In this document: positions 42,397 to 52,035 of the stretch, one piece after another
Layout of the letters: every line of letters starts with the position of its first letter
How positions within the stretch are numbered: position 1 is the stretch's first letter
Assembly: GCF_001653335.1 (NCBI RefSeq)
Contig: NZ_CP015079.1
Coordinates: 992,001-1,056,000, forward strand
Length of the DNA stretch: 64,000 nt
Direction of reading: 5' to 3'
Source: Nocardioides dokdonensis FR1436
GTDB lineage: Bacteria; Actinomycetota; Actinomycetes; Propionibacteriales; Nocardioidaceae
Notes under the pieces: model-generated
What the model saw: the letters and a program-made list of their open reading frames with translations, nothing else
Databases searched by the model: none
Told to the model about the DNA's origin: nothing
Translations under genes and position numbers: made by a program

Positions 42397-43431
42397 TCAG
42401 CCTTGGAGCGAGTCCCGTACGTCCGGGCGGTCGAGCATGCCGATGCACCATGCGAAGTGGCCCTCCGAGAGGTCGGTCCCGTAGCAGCAGGCCGTCGTCA
42501 AGGCGTAGGCGGCGCGGTAGATCCAATAGCGGCGGTGGTCGCCGGTGAAGGTCGATAGGAAGGCTCGGTCCAACTCGCTCTCGACCTCTCGGGCACGTGG
42601 GCCGTACATGTCGAAGATGCTTGCAGTGACGGCTACGTCGAACGCAGGATCGCCAGCGGTTGTCATGAAGCCGAAGTCGAGGACGGCGGACGCATGGGCT
42701 CGTGAAGTCAACACGTTCGCTGCGATGAGGTCGCCGTGGATCAGGGTGGGAGTGGCGGGGGCGATCCGGTGAAGGGCCTCGACGGTCTGCGCGAGTAGGA
42801 CGTCGACGTCGGGGAGTGCCACACGAAGTTGGGTCGCGAATCGCACTGCCCTACGTGTGACGAGAGCAGCAAGTTCGGTCTCGAATGGAGCGTTCGGATC
42901 GAACGGCGGTTCGTCCGGGAGCATCCGAAGGGTTCGGAGTGGCGGATCGCCGGGTATCTCTGCGAGCGCCGCCAGCGCCTCGATCATGGAGTCGATGTGG
43001 ATGGTAGTCAGGCGGGGTGAGGTGCCGTCGGCTTGCCATAGAGGCTCTCCGGACAGTCGTTCCTCGATGGTGACGGGGGTTCCCTCGATCTCGCGTAGGT
43101 CGAGGATGCGCGGCATCGCGACCATGGAGGTGCCCGGTCGACGCTGGAACACCTCCTCGTGGAATTCACGAAGCACAGCAAGGTCGGCCAGACAGCGACC
43201 CGACCACACCTTCGCGACAGTGCCGCCGCCAAGGTCCACCACAGTGCCTTCCATCCCCGAGCCAAGCACTTGTCGATGCCTAATCCCGGCCCGTTGAAGT
43301 ACGACCAGTACGTCAGTCGGGTCTCCATGCACCCTCGTACGTTCGCACAAGGCGAAGTGATCGCGCGCGACGACTTCAGACATGGCCCACCCGTGCCTGT
43401 CGAAGGCTTGGTCTATCCGCTCAGGTGCCAT
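42397..43431 (-). CDS. Aminoglycoside phosphotransferase-family kinase
   Basis: 344 residues from the ATG at 43431 (a second ATG at 43383 is equally plausible). Kinase features: glycine-rich VLGSGMEGTVVDLGGGTVAKVW, catalytic loop TLIHGDLIAANVL (HGDxxxxN), metal-binding AVLDFGFMTTAGDPAFDVAV. The first 45 residues (including VARDHFALCERTRVHGDPTDVLVVLQRAG) precede the kinase fold. APH-fold enzymes phosphorylate antibiotics or small metabolites; this one is divergent and the substrate cannot be named. Confidence 0.85.
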   Translation of the reverse strand: MAPERIDQAFDRHGWAMSEVVARDHFALCERTRVHGDPTDVLVVLQRAGIRHRQVLGSGMEGTVVDLGGGTVAKVWSGRCLADLAVLREFHEEVFQRRPGTSMVAMPRILDLREIEGTPVTIEERLSGEPLWQADGTSPRLTTIHIDSMIEALAALAEIPGDPPLRTLRMLPDEPPFDPNAPFETELAALVTRRAVRFATQLRVALPDVDVLLAQTVEALHRIAPATPTLIHGDLIAANVLTSRAHASAVLDFGFMTTAGDPAFDVAVTASIFDMYGPRAREVESELDRAFLSTFTGDHRRYWIYRAAYALTTACCYGTDLSEGHFAWCIGMLDRPDVRDSLQG

Positions 43432-43648
43432 GAGCGGATGTCTCGCAGGTCGATCTATCGAACCTCAATGATTAGGGGGCATGCGCTCGTCTGCCGCGAT
43501 CCGCGCGCACGAGTGAGGCCTGCTGCAGGAGGCCTCCCGACCGCGCGACCAACATGATGGCCACCCCACCAGTCACGAGGTAGCCGAGCTCTCCACAGGT
43601 GCACCCAGACCCTGGACAGAGGTCCCGACCTCTCGTAGAATCGAACAC

Positions 43649-44905
43649 ATGTTCGAGATAGATGTCGACCCGCTCCCCGGTACCCCGGGCGAGTGCGTCG
43701 CTGCGCTCGAGGAGCTCGAAGCGCTCAAGGCCCACCTCGCCGCCCGCCAGGCGCGGATCACCGCGCACCTCGACGCCCTGGAGGCCGACGCCTCCGACCG
43801 CTCGGTCGGCGCCCAGGTCGCCCTCGCCCGCCACGAGTCACCGCACCGCGGCACCCGGCTGCGCGCGATGGCCTGCACCCTCGTCGACGACCTGCCCCAC
43901 GTCCTGGCCGCCCTCGAGGACGGCGTCATCAACGAGCACCGCGCCGAGATCCTCACCGCCGAGGCCGAGCACCTGCCCATCACCACCCGCAGCGCCTACG
44001 ACACCCAGCTCGGCGACCTGCTCAGCGCCCGCACCACCCTCGGCGACCGGGCGCTGCGCCTGGCCGCACAACGGATCGCGATGCGCCTCGACGAGCAGTC
44101 CGTCCTCAAGCGCCGTGAACGTGCCCACCGCAACCGCCACGTCACCGCCCAACGCCGCGACGACGGCACCACCCAGATCACCGCCACCCTCTCCGAGGTC
44201 CACGCCGCCGCGATCATGCAGTCCCTGCACGCCCGCGCCGCCCAGGACAAGACGATCGAGGGCGAGGAACGCTCCTTCTCCCAGGTCGTGGCCGACCTTT
44301 TCGTGGCCCGCCTCACCGGCCAGGCCACCGCCGTCGCCACCCCCATCGCGATCAACCTCGTCGTCTCCGCCGAGACCCTCCTCGGCGACAGCGATGAACC
44401 CGCCGAGCTGGTCCCCATGACAGGAGGCGCCGGCGGCCCCATCCCCGCCTCCGTGGCCCGCAAGCTCATCACCTGCGCCCCCGAACAAGGCACCCGCGTA
44501 CGGCGGCTCTTCGCCGACACCGAGCACCTCGTCGCCATGGAGTCCACCTCCCGCACCTTCGACGGACTGCTGCGCCAGTTCGTCACCCTGCGCGACCGGA
44601 CCTGCCGCACCCCCTGGTGCAACGCCGCGATCCGACAGCACGACCACATCACCCCCGACCACGCCGGCGGCCCCACCAGCGCCACCAACGGCCAAGGACT
44701 CTGCACCGCCTGCAACCAGCTCAAGGAAGAACCCGACTGGACCCACACCGCACTCCACCGAGATGACCTCGACCCCCACGAAGTACAGATCACCTCACCC
44801 GCCGGCCAGACCACCCGCACCAGAGCACCCGACCCACCCGGCCTCGCCCCACCCGCACCCACCTGGGTCCTGGAATCACCCGGACACTGGGTCCTCACCG
44901 CCTGA
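43649..44905 (+). CDS. DUF222/HNH endonuclease (13E12-repeat type)
   Basis: 418 residues. The N-terminal DUF222 helical region (ECVAALEELEALKAHLAARQARITAHLDALEAD to SLHARAAQD) is followed by an HNH domain (DRTCRTPWCNAAIRQHDHITPDHAGGPTSATNGQGLCTACNQLKEEPDW) with zinc cysteines and the catalytic His of DHITP. High-GC host-like codon use marks the end of the low-GC island. Multi-copy in many actinobacteria; the natural role is unclear. Converges on the kinase gene. Confidence 0.9.
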   Translation: MFEIDVDPLPGTPGECVAALEELEALKAHLAARQARITAHLDALEADASDRSVGAQVALARHESPHRGTRLRAMACTLVDDLPHVLAALEDGVINEHRAEILTAEAEHLPITTRSAYDTQLGDLLSARTTLGDRALRLAAQRIAMRLDEQSVLKRRERAHRNRHVTAQRRDDGTTQITATLSEVHAAAIMQSLHARAAQDKTIEGEERSFSQVVADLFVARLTGQATAVATPIAINLVVSAETLLGDSDEPAELVPMTGGAGGPIPASVARKLITCAPEQGTRVRRLFADTEHLVAMESTSRTFDGLLRQFVTLRDRTCRTPWCNAAIRQHDHITPDHAGGPTSATNGQGLCTACNQLKEEPDWTHTALHRDDLDPHEVQITSPAGQTTRTRAPDPPGLAPPAPTWVLESPGHWVLTA

Positions 44906-44962
44906 CGAGCTGCGCGGGTCGCCCAGCCCAGGAGGCCCCAGCCCAACGGCGGGCTGTCACAG

Positions 44963-46831
44963 CTAGATCGGGTAGCCGCGGTAGTCGTCGGGAGACCGGT
45001 AGCGGATCTGCTGGAGCATCCAGGCCCGGGCCTGCTTGGTGGCCCCCTGCACCGAGACGCTGAAGCGCTTGCTGCCGTAGAGGTTGGCGCGCACGTAGTC
45101 GAGGTCCTGACCCGGCGTGGGACGGGAGTAGGCCAGGCCGTAGGTCCACCCGAAGGGCTTGCGGTCGCCGTAGTAGGACCGGACCTCGGACTTCATCGTG
45201 GGCACGTCGCGCCACTCCAGCAGTCGGACGACCGCGGTGCCGTGCGGTGTGGCCCGGGTGCAGCTGAGCGCGGTGACCTGGCCGCCCGCGGTCCCGGACT
45301 GCGAGCACTCGCCGTCGAGGACGAACATGTAGCGCAGCCCCGTCGCCCCGGTGGGGCCCTCGGGGCAGGCGGACGCACCGCCGCTCACCTCGCTGCCGTC
45401 CCAGCAGCGGAAGTCGGGAGCGGGCTCGGCCTGCGACGGCTCCTGCGACGAGCCGCCGCCGTTCCCCTTGCCGCCGCCTCCGCCGCCGTTGCCGCCGCCG
45501 GTCTTTCCGCCGCCCTGGCCGCCACCGGCGCCGCCCCCGCTCGAACCGACCGGGGCCGGAGCCGCGGGCGAGGGGACTGTCGGACCGGCGCCCGCACCGG
45601 AGCCGGCGCCAGTACCGGAGCCCGCACCGGAGCCCGCGAGCGGTGCACCGCCCGGACGGTCCCCGACGGCTCGAGGGCCTGTCGCCAGGAGGGGGACCAG
45701 GGTGGCGCCCGGCTCGGCGGCCGGGCTGGTCGGGACGGTGGGGTCGCCCGACGTGGGGGTCGAGCTGGGTACGCCGAGCGGGCGAGGACCGCCGGCGGTC
45801 GCACTCACCTCGGCGCCGCGCTCGGTCACGAGGCCGACGTACAGACCGGTGCCGACCAGCAGGACCGCCGCGGCGGAGCTGGCGACCACTGTGGCGATGC
45901 GGCGGCGGCGCGGACGTCGGGGCGCCGCGGTCGCGGCGGGGACACCGGGCAGCACCGAGTGCCGGATCGAGGTGTGCTCCGGGAGGGTCACCGCGCCGGG
46001 TGCCTCTGCGCGGACCCGGGCCAGGTCGTGGCGCATCGCGCGCGCCGAGGCGTAGCGCTCGGCGGGCGCCTTGGCCATCGCGCGCGCGAGCACCCGGTTG
46101 ACGCCGCGGACGAAGGAGTCGGTGCCGGGCAGCTGGGGCACCGGTGCCTGGAGGTGCGCCATGGCGATCTCCACGTCGGTGCCGGCGTAGGGCGCCGTGC
46201 CGGTGAGCACGTGCCACAGCAGGCAGCCGGTGGCGTAGACGTCGCCGGCCACGCCGGCCGTCTCGCCCTGGTGCCGCTCGGGGGCCATGTAGGGGAAGGA
46301 GCCGACCAGGCCGCCGGTGCGGGTGACCTCGGCGCCGGGCAGCGTGGCGATGCCGAAGTCGCACAGGAACGCCTCGGTGTGCTCCCCGCGGCGGCGCAGC
46401 AGGACGTTGCTGGGCTTGACGTCGCGGTGCACGATGCCGGCGCGGTGGGCGTCCTCGAGTCCGCCGAGCACCTGCGTGACCAGGTCGATCCCGGCCCCGG
46501 GCGCCGGCGCACCGCTCGCGCGCAGCCGCTGCAGCAGGTCGCCGTCGGGGACCAGCTGGGTGACGAGGTAGAGGCACCCGTCCAGCTCGCCGTGGTCGTG
46601 CACCGCGACCACGTGCGGGGAGTCCATCCGCGACAGGGCCATCGCCTCGCGCTGGAAGCGCTCCCGGTACTCCGGGTCCCCGGCGAGCTGGGGGGTGATG
46701 ATCTTGAGCGCGACCTCGCGGTCCAGCGCGGCGTCGCGGGCGGCGTACACGACGCCCATCCCGCCGTGGCCCAGCTGGCGCAGCAGGTGGTAGCGACCGA
46801 AGTCCTCGCCGACCGACGGCATCCGGATCAT
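44963..46831 (-). CDS. Transmembrane serine/threonine protein kinase (PknB type)
   Basis: 622 residues. The kinase domain occupies residues 10-275: Gly loop LGHGGMGVVYAARD, VALKI lysine, catalytic HRDVKPSNVLL, DFGIATL and MAPERHQGE. A basic stretch and one membrane helix (RRRRIATVVASSAAAVLLVGTGLYVGLV) follow. Outside the membrane comes a Thr/Pro- and Gly-rich linker, then a compact C-terminal domain (FRCWDGSEVSGGASACPEG to AWMLQQIRYRSPDDYRGYPI) with four cysteines. There are no PASTA repeats, so the outer domain senses something other than muropeptides. Divergent from the LysE gene. Confidence 0.9.
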   Translation of the reverse strand: MIRMPSVGEDFGRYHLLRQLGHGGMGVVYAARDAALDREVALKIITPQLAGDPEYRERFQREAMALSRMDSPHVVAVHDHGELDGCLYLVTQLVPDGDLLQRLRASGAPAPGAGIDLVTQVLGGLEDAHRAGIVHRDVKPSNVLLRRRGEHTEAFLCDFGIATLPGAEVTRTGGLVGSFPYMAPERHQGETAGVAGDVYATGCLLWHVLTGTAPYAGTDVEIAMAHLQAPVPQLPGTDSFVRGVNRVLARAMAKAPAERYASARAMRHDLARVRAEAPGAVTLPEHTSIRHSVLPGVPAATAAPRRPRRRRIATVVASSAAAVLLVGTGLYVGLVTERGAEVSATAGGPRPLGVPSSTPTSGDPTVPTSPAAEPGATLVPLLATGPRAVGDRPGGAPLAGSGAGSGTGAGSGAGAGPTVPSPAAPAPVGSSGGGAGGGQGGGKTGGGNGGGGGGKGNGGGSSQEPSQAEPAPDFRCWDGSEVSGGASACPEGPTGATGLRYMFVLDGECSQSGTAGGQVTALSCTRATPHGTAVVRLLEWRDVPTMKSEVRSYYGDRKPFGWTYGLAYSRPTPGQDLDYVRANLYGSKRFSVSVQGATKQARAWMLQQIRYRSPDDYRGYPI

Positions 46832-46926
46832 GGGGGCTCCCGAGAGCGCTGGTGCGGGCAGTGGACGGGCCCAGTGAACCTGCCCCGGCCCCGCCGGGCC
46901 AAACGACCGGCCTAGGGTCTGGCTCC

Positions 46927-47529
46927 ATGACGACCGTGGGCGCCGGCTTCCTGGCGGGGCTGAGCCTGATCATCGCCATCGGCAGCCAGAACGCCTTCGT
47001 GCTGCGCCAGGGCCTGGCCCGGCAGCAGGTGGGGCCCGTCGTGGCCGTCTGCATGCTCTCCGACATCGTCCTGATCAGCGCCGGGGTCGCGGGGATCGGC
47101 ACCCTCGTCGAGCAGGCGCCCTGGGTGCTGGAGGCGGTGCGCTGGGGCGGCGCCGCCTTCCTCACGGCGTACGGCGTCCTCTCGCTGCGGCGGGCGGCTC
47201 GCGGTGGCGGGACGCTCGAGGCGGCCGCTCGCGGGGTGACCCGGCTGGCCCCGGCGCTGCTCACCGCGCTGGCGCTGACCTGGCTGAACCCGCACGTCTA
47301 CCTCGACACGGTGCTGCTGCTCGGCTCGCTGGCCAGCGGCTACGGCCCCGACGGCCGGTGGCTCTTCGCGACCGGAGCGGCACTGGGGTCGGTGGTCTGG
47401 TTCCTCGTGCTCGGCTACGGCGCCCGACTGGCCTCCGGGCTCTTCGCCCGCCCGACCTCCTGGCGGGTCCTGGACGCCGTCATCGGCGTGATCATGCTGG
47501 GGCTCGCGGCCTCGCTCGCGCTGGGCTGA
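46927..47529 (+). CDS. LysE/ArgO-type amino acid exporter
   Basis: 200 residues with five to six membrane helices and the family signatures AGLSLIIAIGSQNAFVLRQGL at the N-terminus and LTALALTWLNPHVYLDTVLLLGSLA in the middle. It exports basic amino acids (Lys, Arg) in well-studied relatives. The ATG at 46927 is used; no LysG-type regulator is next to it. It converges on the MOSC gene with only 15 bp between stops. Confidence 0.9.
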   Translation: MTTVGAGFLAGLSLIIAIGSQNAFVLRQGLARQQVGPVVAVCMLSDIVLISAGVAGIGTLVEQAPWVLEAVRWGGAAFLTAYGVLSLRRAARGGGTLEAAARGVTRLAPALLTALALTWLNPHVYLDTVLLLGSLASGYGPDGRWLFATGAALGSVVWFLVLGYGARLASGLFARPTSWRVLDAVIGVIMLGLAASLALG

Positions 47530-47544
47530 CCCGGGTGCCGGTGC

Positions 47545-48411
47545 TCAGCGCACCGGGCGGATCGGCCCGCCGCCGGCCGGCACCTGCTCCAGGACCTCGA
47601 CCTCGTCACCTGCGCGGATCGTGACCGGCTCGCCCCCGAGCAGGTCGGGCACCAGGTTGACCCCGAACCAGGTGGCCCCGTCCCAGCGCCGGATCCGCGC
47701 CAGCGACGCGATCGGCTCCTTGCCGCCGGTGGCGGTGTCGGGGTCGAGGGTGGTGATGACGCAGCGCGCGCAGCCCTTGACGGCGCGGAACACCGCGTCG
47801 CCGATCCGCACCCGGCGCCAGTCGTCCTCGACCCAGGGCTCGGTGCCCGAGACGACGACGTTGGGCCGGAAGCGGGTCATGGGGAGCGGCGCGTGCGCGC
47901 CCTGGCTGCGCTCGAGCACCACGTCGTTCAGCGCGGCCAGGGACGCCTCGGTGGCGACCAGCAGCGGGTAGCCGTCGGCCAGCGAGACCCGGTCGTCGGA
48001 CTCACCGAAGTCGGGCGAGGTGGGGCGCCGCGTCGGGTCGTCGAGGTGCACCAGGCGCACCGGTCGACCCAGCACGTCGCTGAACCAGTCGTCGCTCCCC
48101 CGACCAGCCGCGGCCGCGGTCAGCTCGGAGTGCCAGAGCCGCACCGGCACCTGCTGGGCCGGGTCGGGGGTCGCCACCTCGAGCGGCGGTCGTCCCGGGG
48201 CCCGCACCCGGAGCCCGGTGGCCGTGAGGTCGGGCTCGAGCAGCAGCAGGGCGTGCAGCTCGCGGGCGGTGAGGGCCGAGCCCTCGGGGTCGACGAGCAT
48301 CCAGCGCCGGTCGCCGGCCAGGCCCCAGGGCTCGACGACCGCCCGGTCCAGCTCCTCCCCGCGCGCGGACTTCAGCGGGAAGCGGTGGATCGAGGCGAGG
48401 GTGGTCGGCAC
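47545..48411 (-). CDS. MOSC domain-containing protein (YcbX-like)
   Basis: About 288 residues: an N-terminal MOSC beta-barrel (LASIHRFPLKSARGEELDRAVVEPWGLAGDRRWMLVD) and a MOSC domain with the putative molybdenum-cofactor-binding cysteine (VFRAVKGCARCVITTLDPDTA). Related proteins reduce N-hydroxylated compounds. The GTG at 48411 gives a normal N-terminus; a GTG at 48429 overlapping the upstream stop is possible. Follows the thioredoxin/NHL gene on the same strand, so probably co-transcribed. Confidence 0.86.
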   Translation of the reverse strand: MPTTLASIHRFPLKSARGEELDRAVVEPWGLAGDRRWMLVDPEGSALTARELHALLLLEPDLTATGLRVRAPGRPPLEVATPDPAQQVPVRLWHSELTAAAAGRGSDDWFSDVLGRPVRLVHLDDPTRRPTSPDFGESDDRVSLADGYPLLVATEASLAALNDVVLERSQGAHAPLPMTRFRPNVVVSGTEPWVEDDWRRVRIGDAVFRAVKGCARCVITTLDPDTATGGKEPIASLARIRRWDGATWFGVNLVPDLLGGEPVTIRAGDEVEVLEQVPAGGGPIRPVR

Positions 48412-48421
48412 GCGGGTCAGC

Positions 48422-50164
48422 CTAGGCACCGCCGAGCGGGAGGGTCAGCACCGCGGGCGCGTCGTCGACGATCCGCACGGGCACGCCCCAATCCTGCTGG
48501 TGCATCCGGCAGGCGGCGCCCTCCCCGCCGTGGAGGTCGCAGGAGGCGGCGCGGGCCGCGACGTGCAGGACGCCCTCACCGGCGTGCGGGTCGAGCACCA
48601 GGGTGCGGCTCAGGGAGGTCCCGCGCCCCGACCCCTCGCGCAGCAGGCCCGGCGGGGTCGCCTCGACGACCAGCTGGCTGGCAGGGCCGAAGCGGTCGTC
48701 GACCTTCTGGCCCGGCGGCGGGGCGAAGGTGACGACGAGCTCGACGCCCGCGGCGACCTCGGTCACCGGGCGCTGCGTGGTGCGTGCGAACCCCTCGGTG
48801 GAGGTGCCCGCACCCCCGAGCGGCACCCGGGCCAGCCGGTGCGCGGCGGACTCCACGACCACCAGGACCGCCGGGTCCGCGGGGTCGACGTAGGCCCCGC
48901 TCGGCTCGGCGAGACCCGTGGCCAGGGTCGAGGTGGTCCCGCTCGTGGGGTCGTAGCGACGCACGGCCCCGTTGTAGGTGTCGCAGACCGCGACCGAGCC
49001 GTCGGGCAGCACGGTGACGCCGAGCGGGTGCTGCAGCAGCGCCTGGTCGCCCGGGCCGTCGCGGAAGCCGAAGTCGAACAGCCCGCTGCCGACCGCGGTC
49101 CCCACCCGGGCGTCGGTGTCGATCCAGCGCAGGGCGGAGGTCTCGCTGTCGGCGAGCCACATCCGGTCCCCGGCCGGCGCGAGCCCGGAGGTCTGGGCGA
49201 ACCACGCCTCGGGAGCGGGGCCGTCGAGCAGTCCCTCGTGGGCGGTGCCGGCCGCGACCTCGACCGCGCCGGTGAGCGGGTCGAAGGTCCACAGCTGGTG
49301 GATGCCGGCCATCGCGATCCACACCCGACCGCCCCACCAGGCGACGTCCCAGGGGGAGGAGAGGCGTTCGGTGCCGTCGCCGCTCATCCACTGCGTGCCG
49401 TCGCCGGCCAGGGTGCGGACCTCGCCCGTCGCGAGCGCCAGCCCGGCGAGGCGGTGCGCGACGGTGTCGGCGACCACGACGTCGTAGCCGACCTCGGCGG
49501 CGACGTCGGAGGGCAGCAGGCAGAGCCCGTTGGGCTCGCGGAAGCCGCCGGTGCGGCGGACGACGACGCCCTCGCCGTCGAGCTCGACGACCTCGTCGTG
49601 CCCGGCGTCGGCGACCAGGACGTGCCCGTCCGGCAGCGGCAGCGCCGTCGCGGGGAAGCGCAGGTCGGTGGGCTCCACGACCGGCGGCACGTACGGCGAC
49701 CCGGCCGGCTGGAGCGTGCCGCGCTCGCGGTGCTGGGCCACCAGCTCGCCCAGCAGCGCCTCGATCGCGTGCGCGTGACCCTCGCCGGCGTACTGCGCCA
49801 CCACGTAGCCCTCGGGGTCCACGAGCACGAGCGTGGGCCAGGCGCGTGCGGTGTAGGCCTGCCAGGTGACCAGCTCGGGGTCGTCGAGCACCGGGTGGTG
49901 CACGCCGTAGCGCTCCACGGCCGCCGCGAGCGCGTCCGGGTCGGCCTCGTGCGCGAACTTCGGGCTGTGCACGCCGACGACGACCAGCTCCTCGGCGTAC
50001 GCCGCCTCGAGGGGGCGCAGCTCGTCCAGGACGTGCAGGCAGTTCACGCAGCAGAACGTCCAGAAGTCCAGCAGCAGGAAGCGACCACGCAGGTCGGCCA
50101 GGGACAGGGGGCCGTCGGTGTTCAGCCAGCCTCGACCGACCAGCTCAGGGGCTCGTACGCGCAC
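48422..50164 (-). CDS. Thioredoxin-like/NHL-repeat protein
   Basis: 580 residues: a thioredoxin fold with FLLLDFWTFCCVNCLHVLDEL (redox-active C-x-x-C) and VVGVHSPKFAHE, then a six-bladed NHL-type propeller (LPDGHVLVADAGHDEVVELDG, FREPNGLCLLPSDVA, VTVLPDGSVAVCDTYNGAVRRYDP), and a C-terminal beta domain with GEGVLHVAARAASCDLHGGEGAACRMHQQDWGVPVRI. This three-part layout is that of NHLRC2-like proteins. No signal peptide. The GTG at 50164 is used since earlier codons overlap the divergent phosphatase promoter. Confidence 0.88.
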   Translation of the reverse strand: MRVRAPELVGRGWLNTDGPLSLADLRGRFLLLDFWTFCCVNCLHVLDELRPLEAAYAEELVVVGVHSPKFAHEADPDALAAAVERYGVHHPVLDDPELVTWQAYTARAWPTLVLVDPEGYVVAQYAGEGHAHAIEALLGELVAQHRERGTLQPAGSPYVPPVVEPTDLRFPATALPLPDGHVLVADAGHDEVVELDGEGVVVRRTGGFREPNGLCLLPSDVAAEVGYDVVVADTVAHRLAGLALATGEVRTLAGDGTQWMSGDGTERLSSPWDVAWWGGRVWIAMAGIHQLWTFDPLTGAVEVAAGTAHEGLLDGPAPEAWFAQTSGLAPAGDRMWLADSETSALRWIDTDARVGTAVGSGLFDFGFRDGPGDQALLQHPLGVTVLPDGSVAVCDTYNGAVRRYDPTSGTTSTLATGLAEPSGAYVDPADPAVLVVVESAAHRLARVPLGGAGTSTEGFARTTQRPVTEVAAGVELVVTFAPPPGQKVDDRFGPASQLVVEATPPGLLREGSGRGTSLSRTLVLDPHAGEGVLHVAARAASCDLHGGEGAACRMHQQDWGVPVRIVDDAPAVLTLPLGGA

Positions 50165-50252
50165 GCGACCATTGTGGCGGTGGGCCAAAGCGGTCCTCGG
50201 CCGCCCCGTCCTGGGATATCTTCTGCCGTTCACACCAACGGAGGTCGCACGC

Positions 50253-52031
50253 ATGCCACACCCCGACCTCCGGGCTGGCCCCGGGACCGAGCTGCGCGTC
50301 GCCTTCGACCGCTACGCCCGCATGGTCCGGCGGACGCTGGGCACCGACATCGCGCTCGTCAGCCTCGTCGAGGAGCAGCGCCAGGTCTTCATCGGCGCCG
50401 ACGGGCTCGACGGGGAGACCGAGGAGTCCCGCCAGACCCCGCTCTCGCACTCGTTCTGCCAGTGGGTGGTCGCCGACCGGGAGCCGTTGGTCATCACCGA
50501 CGCCCGGCTCGACGACCGGCTCCAGCACAACCTGGCGATCCCCGACCTCGGTGTCGTCGGGTACGCCGGCCACCCCATCCACGACCAGAACGGCGCGATC
50601 GTCGGCTCCCTGTGCGCCATCAGCCGCACGCCCCGCGAGTGGTCGCGCGACGACCTCGAGGCGCTGCAGGACCTCGCCGCCTCGTGCTCCAGCGAGCTGG
50701 CCCAGCGCGGCCTGCGCCACGAGGCGGCCCAGGCCGCCGAGCACGCTGCCAGCCTGTCGCGACGCAGCCGCGTGCTGCTGGCGCTCAGCGAGGGCCTGGC
50801 CAGCACCCGGACCCTCAGCGAGGTCGCCGTGGCGGTCGAGCGCGTCTCGATCGAGCAGCTGGGCTGCTCACGGGCCGGCATCTGGATCGACGCCCTGAGC
50901 GCGGCCGCGGGCCAGCCCGAACCGATCGCGGACGACGCGACCCTGCACTACGTGCCCCGGGACCAGGACGACTGGCGCTCGGCCCACCTCAACCAGCGGC
51001 TGTCCCAGGACGACTCCAACCCGTTGGGCAGCGCGATGGTGCGCCAGGCGCCGGTGTGGTTCCACGACCGGGCCGGCCAGAACGCGGAGTACGCCCACCT
51101 CGACCTCAGCGCCCAGGTCGGCGAGGCCCGGGCCTTCCTGCCGCTCTTCGACACCGGCGGGGTGGCCCTCGGCGCGATGGCGCTGATCTGGGACGACCCT
51201 CGCGACCAGACCCGCGAGGACCTCCGCACGATGACGGCGCTGGCCGCCTACACCGCCCAGGCCGTCAACCGCGCGCTGCTCGTGCAGGAGCGCCTCGACG
51301 CGCTGGTCACCCTGCAGGACGCCCTGCTGCCGAACCTGCCCCGCACCACCGACCAGGTCATCGCGGCGCGCTACCGGCCCGCCGCAGCGCGCGACCAGGT
51401 GGGCGGCGACTGGTACGACGCCGTGGTGATGCCCGGCGGCGACACCTCGCTGATGATCGGCGACGTGGTCGGCCACGACCTGGGGGCGGCGGCCACCATG
51501 GGTCAGATGCGCAACATGCTGCGCGCGATCACCTGGGCGGTCGACGACCGGCCGGCGGCCCACGTGCGTCTGCTCGACCACCTCCTGCACGACCTCGAGG
51601 TCGAGGGGCTGGCCACCCTCGTGCACGCCCGCATCGAGACCGTCACCGGCCCCGACGGTCGACCCGCTCGCTCCCTGGCCTGGACCAACGCGGGCCACCC
51701 GCCGCCGCTGCTCCTGGCCGCCGACGGCGTCGCCTCCTACCTCCAGGACGGGCCCACCGACCTGATGATCGGGGTCCTCCCCGACGTCGAGCGCGCCGAC
51801 CACACCCGCGTGGTCGACGACGGCTCCACGCTCCTGCTCTACACCGACGGACTGGTCGAGCGGCGCGGCGAGCACCTCGACGAGGGGCTCGCGCGGCTGC
51901 GCGACGCGGGCTCCCGGCACGCGCACCTGCCGGTCGAGAAGTTCCTCGACGCGGTGCTGCGCGACCTCGTCGACGCCGACCTCGACGACGACATCGCCGT
52001 GATGGCGGTCCGCTTCACCCCCACCGACTGA
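50253..52031 (+). CDS. GAF-domain PP2C/SpoIIE-type phosphatase
   Basis: 592 residues with GGAGG before the ATG. Residues 10-150 form a GAF domain (DIALVSLVEEQRQVFIGADGLDGE to HDQNGAIVGSLCAIS). A second GAF-like region follows to about residue 345. The C-terminal PPM/SpoIIE domain has VGGDWYDAVVMPGGDTSLMIGDVVGHDLGAAATMGQMRNMLRAI, LAWTNAGHPPPLLL and DDDIAVMAVRF with metal-binding aspartates. Such proteins dephosphorylate anti-sigma antagonists in stress signalling. No partner genes adjoin it. Confidence 0.92.
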   Translation: MPHPDLRAGPGTELRVAFDRYARMVRRTLGTDIALVSLVEEQRQVFIGADGLDGETEESRQTPLSHSFCQWVVADREPLVITDARLDDRLQHNLAIPDLGVVGYAGHPIHDQNGAIVGSLCAISRTPREWSRDDLEALQDLAASCSSELAQRGLRHEAAQAAEHAASLSRRSRVLLALSEGLASTRTLSEVAVAVERVSIEQLGCSRAGIWIDALSAAAGQPEPIADDATLHYVPRDQDDWRSAHLNQRLSQDDSNPLGSAMVRQAPVWFHDRAGQNAEYAHLDLSAQVGEARAFLPLFDTGGVALGAMALIWDDPRDQTREDLRTMTALAAYTAQAVNRALLVQERLDALVTLQDALLPNLPRTTDQVIAARYRPAAARDQVGGDWYDAVVMPGGDTSLMIGDVVGHDLGAAATMGQMRNMLRAITWAVDDRPAAHVRLLDHLLHDLEVEGLATLVHARIETVTGPDGRPARSLAWTNAGHPPPLLLAADGVASYLQDGPTDLMIGVLPDVERADHTRVVDDGSTLLLYTDGLVERRGEHLDEGLARLRDAGSRHAHLPVEKFLDAVLRDLVDADLDDDIAVMAVRFTPTD

Positions 52032-52035
52032 GCGG

